A DNA stretch of 64,000 nt. Origin: Roseovarius marisflavi. GTDB taxonomy: Bacteria > Pseudomonadota > Alphaproteobacteria > Rhodobacterales > Rhodobacteraceae. The notes beneath the pieces were generated by a model that did no database searches, was not told where the DNA came from, and saw only the letters and a program-made list of their open reading frames with translations. The position numbers and the translations under genes are program-made. This document shows, one piece after another, positions 44,180 to 53,795 of this stretch (within the stretch, counting starts at the first letter, position 1; the number at the start of each line of letters is the position of its first letter). The stretch spans positions 1-64,000 of the forward strand of contig NZ_FRBN01000008.1 in NCBI RefSeq assembly GCF_900142625.1, written 5' to 3'.

Positions 44180-44671
44180 TCAGATCAGGTCGCGGGGGAT
44201 CACGAAGGCCTCGACCTCTGCGGTGCCGGGCCTGAGGTCGGCCCAATCGGCAATCTCAAACCGCGCTAGAAGGGTCGCGCCGGTGGGATAATCATTAAAG
44301 CGCTCGTGGTCGGGGGGATCGGCCACAAGATCTTCGGCCAATTCCGCGATGCCGGGATTATGGCCAATCATCAGGACGGTCTTGCCGATTGCGCCTTGCA
44401 ATTCGGCAAGCATCTCTTGCGCTTCGGCAAGGTAAAGCGATTTGAGGAGTGTGGGCGGCGTCGAAAGCCCCATAAGGCCACAGGTTTCCTGCGTGCGCTT
44501 GGCTGAGGAACACAGGATCTCGTCGGGGAGGAGCTTGCGCGCCTCTAACCACTTCCCAAGCGCCTTGGCCGAGGCCCTGCCGCGAGCGTTTAGCGGGCGG
44601 TCATGGTCGCGCTGTCCGGCGCTTCCCCAGTCGGATTTTGCATGCCGCATCAGGATCAGGTGACGTGTCAT
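44180..44671 (-). CDS. SixA-type histidine phosphatase
   Basis: This 163-residue protein starts TRHLILMRHAKSDWGSAGQR with the RHG-type catalytic motif (RHAKS) and has IGHNPGIAELAEDL as the second His. SixA removes phosphate from phospho-His domains of signalling or phosphotransferase proteins. It overlaps the ferredoxin-like gene by four bases. Homologues in this family are of this short form. Confidence 0.85.
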   Translation of the reverse strand: MTRHLILMRHAKSDWGSAGQRDHDRPLNARGRASAKALGKWLEARKLLPDEILCSSAKRTQETCGLMGLSTPPTLLKSLYLAEAQEMLAELQGAIGKTVLMIGHNPGIAELAEDLVADPPDHERFNDYPTGATLLARFEIADWADLRPGTAEVEAFVIPRDLI

Positions 44672-45309
44672 CGAAAGGCCCTCATGTGAAAGGCGGATTG
44701 CGCCGTCTGTCGCCCATAGCTCTGGCTAAGGGGGCAGGCACGGCGCACCGCGCACCCTTGATCCATACAGTCGTTTTCGCGCCGGTCCAGATCATTCTTG
44801 CAGCGCGGCACGTCATAATGATCGCCTTGCAACGCGTCCACGGGACAGGCGTCACGGCAGGGCTGTGTGGCGCAGGTATCGCAGGGCGAAGGGCTGGCGG
44901 GCGGCAGCGGGATGCGCTCTGCAAAGGCCAGTGCCCCGCGATAGGATACCATCAGCCCGGCGCGGTCATGCACCAGAAGGCCTACAGGCGAAAGATGCGC
45001 GCGCCCGCTGCGTTTGGCCCAGTCGATGAAGGGCTGATAGGGGGGGCCACCAAAGGGAAAAACGGCCCTTGCGTCAAGAGCGCGGGCCAGATCGCCAATC
45101 ACCCGCTCTGACCAGCGGTTCATCGGGTCAGGCGCGCCGTCACTGTATTCGGGCGAGGCGGTGAAATGCGTCCAAAAGCCGGGCTCGTCGGGCCCGAGCA
45201 GGATCAGACTCTGCATGCCGGGCAGTTCACCGGGGCGCAGGTGCAGCGCGCCGAAGGGTGCAAGATGCACGGCGGCGGCAAGGGCGCTTAGCCTGTCATG
45301 CATTGTCAT
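44668..45309 (-). CDS. Ferredoxin-like protein with a four-iron motif
   Basis: This 213-residue protein carries CDTCATQPCRDACPVDAL (residues about 140-160), a CxxCxxxxCxxxCP binding motif, then a second set of cysteines (CKNDLDRRENDCMDQGCAVRRACP). The N-terminal two-thirds resembles QueG-like proteins (LILLGPDEPGFW, ALDARAVFPFGGPPYQPF) but is shorter than epoxyqueuosine reductase. It probably moves electrons. It overlaps the hydroxylase gene (ATGA) and sixA, so these are co-translated. A true queG role is unlikely because of its length. Confidence 0.75.
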   Translation of the reverse strand: MTMHDRLSALAAAVHLAPFGALHLRPGELPGMQSLILLGPDEPGFWTHFTASPEYSDGAPDPMNRWSERVIGDLARALDARAVFPFGGPPYQPFIDWAKRSGRAHLSPVGLLVHDRAGLMVSYRGALAFAERIPLPPASPSPCDTCATQPCRDACPVDALQGDHYDVPRCKNDLDRRENDCMDQGCAVRRACPLSQSYGRQTAQSAFHMRAFR

Positions 45310-46100
45310 TTACTCCGAAACGGCAGGGTCAGCGACCAGCCAAGCCGTGAGGGGCGGTCATCCTGCCATTGCAGGCCGATGGTCATGGCGTCATGGCCCT
45401 TGGTCGGTTGGGCGATATAGGTGCCGAACATCCGGTCCCAGATTGACAGGGAAAACCCATAATTGCTGTCATGTTCGTTGCGGATATCGGAATGGTGGAC
45501 GCGGTGCATATCCGGCGTGACCAGCACCCGGCGCATGATCGCATCAAGCCAGAGCGGCAGGCGGATATTGGCGTGGTTGAACATGGCGGTGCCGTTCAGG
45601 ATGATCTCGAACAGGATGATGCCGATGGCGGGCGGCCCCAGGAGATAAACAAGCCCTATCTTAAGCAGCATGGAAAAGGCGATCTCGACCGGGTGAAAGC
45701 GGATCGCGGTGGTCACGTCGATATCGCGATCGGCATGATGCACCCGGTGAAACCGCCACAGAAGCGGCACCTTGTGGGTGATCAGGTGCTGCGCCCAGAT
45801 GGCGAAATCAAAGATCAGCACCGTCGCCACCACCGTCAGCCAGAGCGGCAGATCAAGCGCGTTCATCAGGCCCCAGCCATTGGTTTGTGCGTCCACTGCG
45901 GCGCCCACGGCGAGAAGGGGCAGCGCGAGCGCCAACAGGCGCAGCGTGAGTGAATCAAGAAGGGTCATGGCCCAATTGGTGATCCAGCGGGTGCTGCGCG
46001 GTTGCGTCCGGGCGCGGCGCGGCACAAGGGCCTCGATCACCGCAAAGAGGGTGAAGAGGCCGGTAAAGGCAGACAGGCGAATGAGGGCTTCGTGCTCCAT
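45306..46100 (-). CDS. Fatty acid hydroxylase/sterol desaturase family protein
   Basis: This 264-residue membrane protein starts MEHEALIRLSAFTGLFTLFA at 46100. Three to four spans precede the di-iron His boxes HLITH (about 116-120), HRVHHADRD and the final HRVHHSDIRNEHDSNYG. These enzymes hydroxylate or desaturate lipids, carotenoids or hopanoids with O2. The downstream ferredoxin-like gene overlaps it and could supply electrons, which is inference from position. The 60-base frame extension to 46160 is not supported. Confidence 0.85.
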   Translation of the reverse strand: MEHEALIRLSAFTGLFTLFAVIEALVPRRARTQPRSTRWITNWAMTLLDSLTLRLLALALPLLAVGAAVDAQTNGWGLMNALDLPLWLTVVATVLIFDFAIWAQHLITHKVPLLWRFHRVHHADRDIDVTTAIRFHPVEIAFSMLLKIGLVYLLGPPAIGIILFEIILNGTAMFNHANIRLPLWLDAIMRRVLVTPDMHRVHHSDIRNEHDSNYGFSLSIWDRMFGTYIAQPTKGHDAMTIGLQWQDDRPSRLGWSLTLPFRSK

Positions 46101-46169
46101 GATCCAGAGCCTAGCGCAATTGCGCCGCCGCACAAGGCCGCGGCGTGCGCCGTCGCGCAAATGTCCGGT

Positions 46170-47030
46170 TCAGGCGCGGATCAGCGAGCCGGCACCATGT
46201 TCGGTGAACAGTTCCAGAAGCGTGGCATTGGGCGCACGGCCATCAAGGATCACCACGGCGCGCACGCCGCCCGCAATCGCGGCAAGCGCGGTTTCGGTCT
46301 TGGGGATCATGCCGCCGGCGATCACGCCATCGGCGGTCATCTGGCGAATCTGGCCCGGTGTAAGCTCGGTCACGACATGGCCCGAGGCATCGCGCACCCC
46401 GTCGATATCGGTCAACAGCAAAAGCCGGTCCGCCTTGAGAGCCGCGGCAATCGCGCCGGCGGCTGTGTCGCCATTGATATTGTAGGTTTCGCCGCCCCGC
46501 CCCGCACCAAGCGGCGCAATCACCGGGATCGCATCATCGTTGAACAGGGTATGCAGGAAATCGACATTGATCTCGCTCGGGTCACCCACAAGCCCAAGAT
46601 CGGGGCTGGCAGGGTCGCAGGTGATCATGTTGGCATCCTTGCCCGAGAGGCCGACCGCCTTGCCGCCCTGACGGTTGATCGCCTGAACGATGCGTTTGTT
46701 CACCCGCCCGGAGAGCACCATTTCGACCACTTCCATCGTGGCCTCATCGGTGACACGCTTGCCGTTGACGAACTCGGATTTGATATCGAGCTTTTCGAGC
46801 ATCTGGTTGATCATAGGCCCGCCGCCATGCACGATCACCGGGTTCACGCCGACCTGTTGCATCAGAACGACATCGCGCGCGAAGGTATCCATCGCCTCGT
46901 CGCTGCCCATGGCGTGACCGCCAAGCTTGATGACGACAATCGCATCCGTGTAGCGCTGCAGATAGGGCAGCGCCTCTGACAGGGTGCGGGCGGTGGCGAT
47001 CCAATCGCGGTTCATATCTCTGGTCTTCAT
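46170..47030 (-). CDS. argB: Acetylglutamate kinase
   Basis: This 286-residue amino-acid kinase has [35 protein letters not shown] and [20 protein letters not shown], all typical of ArgB. It phosphorylates N-acetylglutamate in arginine synthesis and is usually feedback-inhibited by arginine. It is the last gene of the yidC-MOSC-engB-argB block. An internal start at 47015 (MNRDW) is possible. Confidence 0.95.
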   Translation of the reverse strand: MKTRDMNRDWIATARTLSEALPYLQRYTDAIVVIKLGGHAMGSDEAMDTFARDVVLMQQVGVNPVIVHGGGPMINQMLEKLDIKSEFVNGKRVTDEATMEVVEMVLSGRVNKRIVQAINRQGGKAVGLSGKDANMITCDPASPDLGLVGDPSEINVDFLHTLFNDDAIPVIAPLGAGRGGETYNINGDTAAGAIAAALKADRLLLLTDIDGVRDASGHVVTELTPGQIRQMTADGVIAGGMIPKTETALAAIAGGVRAVVILDGRAPNATLLELFTEHGAGSLIRA

Positions 47031-47100
47031 CTCTGTTGTCCCTTGGCCCTTGCGGTTATCCCCGCAAGTCGACCCTCATGCAAGTGCCCGCGTGCGAGCG

Positions 47101-47757
47101 CTATTCCAGCGTAGCGATGGTGGCGCGCAGGGTGGCGATGCCTTCGCCCTTTTCGCTGGAGGTCAGGATAAGTTCGGGAAAGGCCGCCGGATGCGGGGCA
47201 AGACGGCTGCGCACCTGCGCCAAAAGCGCCTCGCGGTCACCGTCCTTGATCTTGTCGGTCTTGGTCAAAACGCATTGAAAGGTCACGGCGGCGCTGTCGA
47301 GCAGGCTCATGATCTCTTCGTCAACGGGCTTGATGCCGTGGCGCGCATCGACAAGCACGAAGGCGCGGCGCAGGGTCTGGCGACCGGACAGGTATTGCTT
47401 GAGCAGGGCCTGCCATTTCTGAACCACCGCAACCGGCGCATTGGCAAAGCCATAGCCCGGCAAATCGACAAGATAGTGGCTCTCGCCCATGGTGAAATAG
47501 TTGATTTCCTGGGTCCGGCCGGGGGTGTTGGAGGCCCGCGCAAGCGCCTTGCGCCCGGTCAGCGCATTGATCAGCGTCGATTTCCCGACATTCGAGCGTC
47601 CGGCAAAACACACCTCAAGCCGGTCAGCGGGCGGCAGGCCGGACATATCAACCACGCCCTTGAGAAAGTTGATCTCGCCGGCAAACATCTTGCGGCCAAG
47701 CTCGGATGTGGCGTGATCGGGCTCGTCGGCGATGGGAAAGGGAAGCTTCTGCATCAT
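47101..47757 (-). CDS. engB: Ribosome biogenesis GTPase EngB/YsxC/YihA
   Basis: This 218-residue GTPase has G1 GRSNVGKSTLINALTG, G2 Thr in NTPGRTQEI, G3 VDLPGYGFANAP and G4 LTKTDKIKD. It assists assembly of the large ribosomal subunit and is essential in many bacteria. The start overlaps the MOSC gene stop by four bases. Normal length; likely co-expressed with yidC. Confidence 0.94.
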   Translation of the reverse strand: MMQKLPFPIADEPDHATSELGRKMFAGEINFLKGVVDMSGLPPADRLEVCFAGRSNVGKSTLINALTGRKALARASNTPGRTQEINYFTMGESHYLVDLPGYGFANAPVAVVQKWQALLKQYLSGRQTLRRAFVLVDARHGIKPVDEEIMSLLDSAAVTFQCVLTKTDKIKDGDREALLAQVRSRLAPHPAAFPELILTSSEKGEGIATLRATIATLE

Positions 47758-48500
47758 AGCACCTTAACGCTGTCGCCCACGGTGATCCGGCCCGTGGTCG
47801 TGACCTCGGCATAAATGCCAAAGTTCTGATGATCCCAATACGTGTTCAGCGCGTCCAGCGTATCCAGATCACGCAGGCCGGTCTTGGGGTTCGCGGTGGT
47901 GGCAAGGCAGCGCTTGATGGGTTCTTTCACCGTAAGCTCTGCGGTGCCGATCCTGATGGTTTTACCGATCCAGTCAAATTCCTGCCAAGGCTCAAGACCC
48001 TCAAGGTGCAGATTGCCGCGCCACCGCAGGGCAGAGATATCATCCACGCCCATTTTCTCCGCCAAATCCGTGTTGGACGCCAGATTAAGCAGGCTCACCG
48101 AGGGGTAATCGGTATCGGTCATTCCGCGACCCTCGAGTTTATAAAGGCGCGCTGGCTGTGCGCGGTTCGCATCCATCAACGGGCGCACCCAATCGAGAAG
48201 CCTGTCCTCTTCGTCATCGGGACGAAAGGTCAGGTCGGGGCGGTCCGGGTGGCTAAGGGTCAGTGTGCCGGTCGCCTCATCGCTGCTGGCATTGATGGCC
48301 ATCAACCCAGCGGTTTTCGAGCCGCGCGAAAAGTTGACACAGGCGGCCCATTCGCCGGGGGGCACATTAGCGGCGTCATGCGCCACGGCCCAACGGCGAT
48401 CCCACGGCATCGCCTGCCCCCTGGTCAGGGTCACGGTGGTCAGCGCCTCACGCCCATGCGATTTGATGGGGTGGCGCCAAAGGGCGCTGACCTTTGCCAT
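47754..48500 (-). CDS. MOSC-domain protein
   Basis: This 248-residue protein combines an N-terminal MOSC_N beta-barrel (KVSALWRHPIKSHGREALTT) with a MOSC domain (LGNxxLEG-like WRGNLHLEGLEPW). The conserved Cys lies in IKRCLATTANPKTGLRD. MOSC proteins relate to the C-terminal part of molybdenum-cofactor sulfurases and bind sulfur carried by Moco. It overlaps yidC by one base (TAATG), a genus-typical order of yidC-MOSC-engB-argB. Confidence 0.88.
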   Translation of the reverse strand: MAKVSALWRHPIKSHGREALTTVTLTRGQAMPWDRRWAVAHDAANVPPGEWAACVNFSRGSKTAGLMAINASSDEATGTLTLSHPDRPDLTFRPDDEEDRLLDWVRPLMDANRAQPARLYKLEGRGMTDTDYPSVSLLNLASNTDLAEKMGVDDISALRWRGNLHLEGLEPWQEFDWIGKTIRIGTAELTVKEPIKRCLATTANPKTGLRDLDTLDALNTYWDHQNFGIYAEVTTTGRITVGDSVKVL

Positions 48501-50326
48501 TACTTCTTCTTGTCCGCTTCGGCCTTGGCCCCGCCGCGCTTGAAGCTGGACAGGATATTGCCAAACACATCCGGCTTATACCCCTGGCTGCGCATGATCA
48601 GGTACTGCTGGGTGAAGGTGATCGTGTTGTTGGCAATCCAGTAGATCACCAGCCCGCTGGCAAAGCTGCCGAGCATGAACATGAACACCCAAGGCATCCA
48701 GGCAAAGATCATCTTTTGCGTCGGATCGGTCGGGGCCGGGTTCAGCTTTTGCTGAAGCCACATCGACACACCAAGGCAAAGCGGCAGGATGCCGATGAAG
48801 ATCAGCGCGAGGATCGAGCCCGGCTCTGGCGCGGCCCAGGGCAGAATGCCCCACAGGTTATAAAGCGACGAGGTGTCGGGCGCCGAGAGATCCTTGATCC
48901 AGGCGATCCACGGCGCATGGCGCAGTTCCAGCGTGACGAAGATCACCTTGTAGAGCGAGAAAAAGATCGGGATCTGCAACAGGATCGGCAAACAGCCCGA
49001 GGCGGGGTTCACCTTTTCCTTCTTGTAGAGCGTCATCATCTCTTTTTGCAGGGCCTGACGGTCGTCACCCGCGGTTTCCTTGATCTTCTCCATCTGCGGC
49101 TGAAGCTCTTTCATCTTCGCCATGGAGACATAGGATTTATAGGCCAGCGGCAGCACGAGCGCCTTGATCAGAAGGGTCAGCGCGATGATCGCCCAGCCCA
49201 TGTTGCCGATCAGTGCATTGAGCCAGTGCAGCACGGCAAAGATCGGCTTGGTCAGGAAAAAGAACCAGCCCCAGTCGATCGAATCGAGGAAACGGTCAAC
49301 GCCTTCCTCGTCCTGATATTGCTTGATCGTCGCCCATTCCTTGGCACCGGCAAACAGGCGGCTATCGGCGCTTGCGGTTGCGCCCGGTGCAACGGTCTGT
49401 GTCGCAAGCACGGTCTCGGTCTGATAAATCCCGCGCTGAGGGTCGAATTTGCTGACGGCTTTATAGGGGTTGCCGGGGCTCGGGATAAGCGTGGCCATCC
49501 AATAGTGGTCGGTGAACCCGATCCAGCCACCTTCGGCAACTTGCGTGACACTGGCCGGGGCACCTTCGCGCGGGTTGAAGGCATAGTCCTCGACATCGTC
49601 ATAATCGATTTCGCTCAACTCACCATCGGACAAGGCGATCAGGCCTTCATGCAGGATGAAGAATTTCTTGATGTCCGCGGGAATCCCATGGCGCGCGAGA
49701 ATGCCATAGGGGGCAAGGCTGACCGGGGCGTTACCGGTGTTTTCAACCGATTGGCGGACCGAGAACATGAAATCCTTGTCGACGCTCAGCTCGCGGCGAA
49801 ATTTCAGGCCCGCGCCATTGTCCCAGGTCAGGATGATCGGGCTGTCGGGTGCAAGGGTTTCACCGCTCTCGACGCTCCAGATGGTGTTGGCACCGGGAAC
49901 GCTCTCGCCGGTCAGGCCGGCGCCGGGCGCCCAGCCATAAAGCGCATAAAAGGGTTCATCGCTGCCCACCGGCGCCAGCAGGCTGACGATGTCAGAGTCG
50001 GGCTCGATGGTTTCGCGATAGTTTTTCAGGAACAGCTCGTCGATGCGCCCGCCCTGAAGGGAAATCGAGCCTTGCAGGCTTGGCGTGTCGATGGTCAGGC
50101 GCGGCGCGCTTGCCTCGGCTACGACGGCTTCGGTGCTTGTGGCATCGGCCGTGGTCACGTCACCTGCGGCGGCCACCGGTGCGGTGGCGTCCTGAGGGGC
50201 GGTGGCGACTGGCGCGTTCGGATCGACTACCGGTGTTTCGGGCGGGGGAAACACCACGAACCACACCAGAATAACGATGAAACTTAGCGCAGTCGCAAGG
50301 ATTAGGTTCTTGTTCTGATCATCCAT
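48500..50326 (-). CDS. yidC: Membrane protein insertase YidC
   Basis: This 608-residue insertase starts MDDQNKNLILATALSFIVIL (ATG 50326; a GTG at 50332 is an alternative). A first span is followed by a large periplasmic beta-sandwich domain (about 60-350) with an acidic/Ala-rich linker (PVATAPQDATAPVAAAGDVT). The conserved C-terminal translocase has five spans, including ALVLPLAYKSYVSMAKMKEL, NPASGCLPILLQIPIFFSLY and VIYWIANNTITFTQQYLIMR. It inserts and folds inner-membrane proteins with SecYEG. The usual rpmH-rnpA-yidD genes are not upstream here; an EAL gene is. The 112-bp spacer may hold its promoter (TTGACC near 50386). Confidence 0.95.
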   Translation of the reverse strand: MDDQNKNLILATALSFIVILVWFVVFPPPETPVVDPNAPVATAPQDATAPVAAAGDVTTADATSTEAVVAEASAPRLTIDTPSLQGSISLQGGRIDELFLKNYRETIEPDSDIVSLLAPVGSDEPFYALYGWAPGAGLTGESVPGANTIWSVESGETLAPDSPIILTWDNGAGLKFRRELSVDKDFMFSVRQSVENTGNAPVSLAPYGILARHGIPADIKKFFILHEGLIALSDGELSEIDYDDVEDYAFNPREGAPASVTQVAEGGWIGFTDHYWMATLIPSPGNPYKAVSKFDPQRGIYQTETVLATQTVAPGATASADSRLFAGAKEWATIKQYQDEEGVDRFLDSIDWGWFFFLTKPIFAVLHWLNALIGNMGWAIIALTLLIKALVLPLAYKSYVSMAKMKELQPQMEKIKETAGDDRQALQKEMMTLYKKEKVNPASGCLPILLQIPIFFSLYKVIFVTLELRHAPWIAWIKDLSAPDTSSLYNLWGILPWAAPEPGSILALIFIGILPLCLGVSMWLQQKLNPAPTDPTQKMIFAWMPWVFMFMLGSFASGLVIYWIANNTITFTQQYLIMRSQGYKPDVFGNILSSFKRGGAKAEADKKK

Positions 50327-50438
50327 GTCCACTGACCACTTCTTTGTTGCATGTCAGGGGCGGTTCAACAGAGTGCGGATCAAAAGGTCAAGCGGATTCC
50401 GGGTTTTGGGCCGAATGCGCGGGGATTCATCGCAGGCT

Positions 50439-51962
50439 TTAGCCGGTGATGCGGCCAATAACCGGCGGCGCGTGAACTTTGGCCTGATGGGTGGCGATCC
50501 AATCGGCGGTTTCATCAAGCGGCATCGGGCGGGCAATGCCATAGCCCTGGACGTGGCCACAACCAAGCTGCGCCAGAATCGTGTGTTCGCCCGCGCTCTC
50601 GACACCTTCGGCCAGCGTTTCCAGCCCCAAACGCTCTGCCATCGAGAGGATCGCCGAAATCATGCGCTGTTGTTCGACGTCGCGGTCGACCTTCATCACG
50701 AACGACCGGTCGATCTTGAGGCGGTGCACCGGAAACCGGCGCACTGACGAGATTGACGCATGACCGGTGCCGAAATCATCAAGGTCGATCAAGCATCCCA
50801 TTTCGGCCAGGGCATTTATATTGCGCGCAACCGTGTCATCCGGCGATGTGGCCACAACAGTTTCCAGAATCTCTACGGTCAGACGCTTTGGCGCAACGTT
50901 GCAGCGGTCAAGTTCCCATTCGACCTTCTCGGCCAGACGCGGATTGCGAAGCTCGTCGGGCGAAAAATTCACGCCGACATGGGGAATGTCAAAGCCGATG
51001 TTGTCCCAGGTCTGGATCGCCTTGAGGGCATTGCGCAACATCGCATCGCCAAGTTGTTCCAGCCGCCCGGTAGAGGCAAGCACCGGGAGGAATTCCGCCG
51101 GCAGCATCAGGCCAGCCCGCGGATGAACCCAACGCGCCAGTGCCTCAAAGCCGCTGATCTGGCCGGTGTCGGTGGAAATCTGAGGCTGAAACCAGCTTAC
51201 GAACTGGCCGCTTTCAAGGGCTTTTTCCAATTCATCGGCAATCCGGTGGGGCGCGGTGCCGCGCATGCCCCGGCTGTAGGCACGCACCTTTGACGGGCCG
51301 TGGCGCGAGGCGTCTTTCAGGGCCGTGATGGTGGCATCAAACATCGATTTGCCGCTGCTGTTTGGGGCGTGCCCGTCAAGGCAAAGACCGATGGAGACCG
51401 AAATATAGGCGGTCGTGGTGCTGATCGAAATCGGCTCTTCGACCGTGGATTGCAGACGCTCGGCCAGTTCCAGGGCGGGTTCAAGCCCGAACTGGCGCAC
51501 CGGGGCAAGCAGAATGCCGATCTGGCCGTTTGCCAGGTTGAACAGCTGATCAGAGCTGCGCAGCGCGCGGGCCAGCCGGTCAAGACAGCGGGTGGTGATC
51601 ATATCGGCTGTGGCGCGGCCATAGCGGTTCAGCAGCATATCAAAGTCGTCTATCTGAATGGCCATGCATGCCGATTGAAGCGATTTCTTGCGCGCCCGCG
51701 CCAGAACACGGTCAAGCTCGTTTCGCATCAGGTTGGTGTCGCCGCTATCTGGCACCTGAAGCTCAATTGTCTCGCCGACCGTGCGATGTCTGGGGTAAAA
51801 TACCAATAGTATCAGGGGTATAGCCAAAACAATCGCCGCCGCCCCAAGCCAATAGGCGGCCAAGACAGAGGCGGATAAAAAGGCCACCGATTGCGGCCCG
51901 CGAGAGGCCTGCGAAAACGCGAGTCTTGCGTTGTGAAACAGGGACTTGAGATAGATGTGCAT
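50439..51962 (-). CDS. Membrane GGDEF-EAL protein, probable c-di-GMP phosphodiesterase
   Basis: This 507-residue protein has one or two N-terminal spans (VAFLSASVLAAYWLGAAAIV), then a GGDEF domain in which the signature is degenerate (FNLANGQIGILLA) and thus unlikely to make c-di-GMP. The EAL domain looks intact: GFEALARWVHP, VNFSPDELRN, EILET, LIDLDDFGTGHASIS, LKIDRSFV and AEGVES. It should hydrolyse c-di-GMP and reduce biofilm-type behaviour. The start at 51962 has an AGGA; 52001 lacks one. A separate promoter may be in the 42 bp after ttcA, or the gene is read through from ttcA. Confidence 0.88.
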   Translation of the reverse strand: MHIYLKSLFHNARLAFSQASRGPQSVAFLSASVLAAYWLGAAAIVLAIPLILLVFYPRHRTVGETIELQVPDSGDTNLMRNELDRVLARARKKSLQSACMAIQIDDFDMLLNRYGRATADMITTRCLDRLARALRSSDQLFNLANGQIGILLAPVRQFGLEPALELAERLQSTVEEPISISTTTAYISVSIGLCLDGHAPNSSGKSMFDATITALKDASRHGPSKVRAYSRGMRGTAPHRIADELEKALESGQFVSWFQPQISTDTGQISGFEALARWVHPRAGLMLPAEFLPVLASTGRLEQLGDAMLRNALKAIQTWDNIGFDIPHVGVNFSPDELRNPRLAEKVEWELDRCNVAPKRLTVEILETVVATSPDDTVARNINALAEMGCLIDLDDFGTGHASISSVRRFPVHRLKIDRSFVMKVDRDVEQQRMISAILSMAERLGLETLAEGVESAGEHTILAQLGCGHVQGYGIARPMPLDETADWIATHQAKVHAPPVIGRITG

Positions 51963-52004
51963 CGCGGATCCTGAGCTTTTGCAGATCAGGTTAGCGTGCA
52001 TCGG

Positions 52005-52901
52005 TTAATGAAGTTTGGGCATCGCCTCGGGATTTGCGTCAAGTTTTATCGAGTTGGTCTCGAGTCCTGCAAAATCAAACAGCTTCGGATCAAGAAGATG
52101 CGAGGGGCGCGCATTCATCAGCGCGCGGAACATTACCTGGCGGCGACCGGGTGAATTGGCCTCCCATCCGTCAAGGATCTGCTTGACCTGCTGGCGTTGA
52201 AGGCCGTCCTGGCTTCCGCAGAGATCGCAGGGGATGATCGGATAGTTCATCGCGCGGGCAAAGCGGTCGCAATCGGCTTCGGCCACATGCGCGAGCGGGC
52301 GATAGAGGAACAGGTCGCCCTCTTCATTGACCAGCTTGGGCGGCATCGTCGCCAAGCGCCCGCCGTGAAAGAGGTTCATGAAGAAGGTTTCAAGAATATC
52401 GTCGCGGTGATGGCCAAGAACCACCGCCGAACAGCCTTCTTCGCGGGCAATGCGGTAAAGATTTCCGCGCCGCAACCGTGAACACAGCGCGCAGAATGTG
52501 CGCCCGGCGGGAATCTTGTCCATGACGATGGAATAGGTGTCCTGATACTCGATCCGGTGGGGCACGCCGCGCGCCTCAAGGAACGCTGGCAGAACTGTCG
52601 CGGGAAAGCCGGGCTGGCCCTGATCAAGGTTGCAGGCCAAAAGATCGACCGGCAAAAGACCGCGCCATTTCAGCTCGTAGAGCACCGCCAACAAGGTATA
52701 GCTGTCCTTGCCGCCCGACAGGCAGACCAGCCACTTCGGTGTTTGCCCGCCGTCGGCCTGACGCGCGCCGGGCTCGATCATGCCATATTGCTCGATCGCC
52801 TCGCGGGTCTGACGGACAATGCGCTTGCGCAGCTTTTTGAACTCGGTGCTAGACGGAGCGCCGGAAAAAAGGGGGTGAATATCGTCATGATCATCAAGCA
52901 T
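52005..52901 (-). CDS. ttcA: tRNA 2-thiocytidine biosynthesis protein TtcA
   Basis: This 298-residue protein has the PP-loop [13 protein letters not shown], an iron-sulfur Cys pair in [11 protein letters not shown], a second pair [15 protein letters not shown] and [20 protein letters not shown]. TtcA thiolates cytidine 32 of some tRNAs with a 4Fe-4S cluster and ATP. Start at 52901. The next gene leftward (EAL) starts about 40 bp after its stop. Length agrees with the family. Confidence 0.95.
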   Translation of the reverse strand: MLDDHDDIHPLFSGAPSSTEFKKLRKRIVRQTREAIEQYGMIEPGARQADGGQTPKWLVCLSGGKDSYTLLAVLYELKWRGLLPVDLLACNLDQGQPGFPATVLPAFLEARGVPHRIEYQDTYSIVMDKIPAGRTFCALCSRLRRGNLYRIAREEGCSAVVLGHHRDDILETFFMNLFHGGRLATMPPKLVNEEGDLFLYRPLAHVAEADCDRFARAMNYPIIPCDLCGSQDGLQRQQVKQILDGWEANSPGRRQVMFRALMNARPSHLLDPKLFDFAGLETNSIKLDANPEAMPKLH

Positions 52902-53060
52902 AGCGAGGCTTTAGAGGCTTTGCCTGCGCCGGGCAAGAGGTGTTGCGGCATGCCAGACAGTACCCGCTCTGGCCCAGTGCGGGGCCGGCGACCGGGTCAG
53001 GTGAGCAAATCCCACCGGCACAAAGGCGCTCTCGGCCTTGGTGGGCATTGCTGCTGTCCG

Positions 53061-53795
53061 TCACCCCCGCCCGATATAGGGCATCTTGGTCGCCATCACG
53101 GTCATGAACTGGACGTTGGCCTCGGGCGGCATCTGCGCCATGTGCAGGACCGAACGCGCGGCCTCATTGACATCCATCATCGGCATCAAGGTCGCCTCGG
53201 GGTTTTCCGCCAGAATGCGCGCATTCAGGTCATCGACCAATTCGGTCCGGGCATTGCCGATGTCGATCTGACCACAGGCGATATCAAAGGCGCGCCCGTC
53301 AAGAGAGAGGCTCTTGGTCATGCCGGTGATCGCGTGTTTGCTGGTGGTGTAACAGATCGAACCGGGGCGCGGATTATGCGCCGAGAGCGAGCCGTTGTTG
53401 ATAATCCGCCCACCCTGTGGGTCCTGGTGGCGCATCTGTGCGAATGCCAGCCGCGCGGCGATGAACATGCCCCGGACGTTGACGTTGATCACCTGGTCAA
53501 AGGCGTCGACATCGACCTCGTCAATCGGCGCAGAAGGGCCGAACATGCCGGCATTGTTGAACAGCGCATCAAGCCGGCCCGCCTTGGCGGTAAAGCCGTC
53601 AAAGGCGGTCTGCATAGCGCCCGGATCGGTCACGTCGCATGGCAGGGCGGTGGCGTTTTCATGGCGGTCAGCGATGTCTTCAAGCACGTCGGCGCGGCGC
53701 GCGATAAGGCCGACCTGCCATCCCGCGTCAAGAAACACCTCTGCCGTGGCCCGGCCAATACCCGAGCTTGCCCCGGTGATCACGATGGATTTCAT
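53061..53795 (-). CDS. Short-chain dehydrogenase/reductase
   Basis: This 244-residue classical SDR has IVITGASSGIGRATAEVF, CDVTDP, NNAGMFGPSAP and catalytic YTTSKHAITGM. The C-terminal end (ANVQFMTVMATKMPYIGRG) resembles SDRs of unclear substrate common in Rhodobacterales. It overlaps the RecD-like helicase gene by four bases, so they share an mRNA. No substrate can be assigned. Confidence 0.82.
   Translation of the reverse strand: MKSIVITGASSGIGRATAEVFLDAGWQVGLIARRADVLEDIADRHENATALPCDVTDPGAMQTAFDGFTAKAGRLDALFNNAGMFGPSAPIDEVDVDAFDQVINVNVRGMFIAARLAFAQMRHQDPQGGRIINNGSLSAHNPRPGSICYTTSKHAITGMTKSLSLDGRAFDIACGQIDIGNARTELVDDLNARILAENPEATLMPMMDVNEAARSVLHMAQMPPEANVQFMTVMATKMPYIGRG

Noticed and set aside
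48494..50287. 597-codon plus-strand ORF opposite yidC
   Set aside because: Low-quality composition (His/Arg/Gly-rich) and antisense to a complete yidC.
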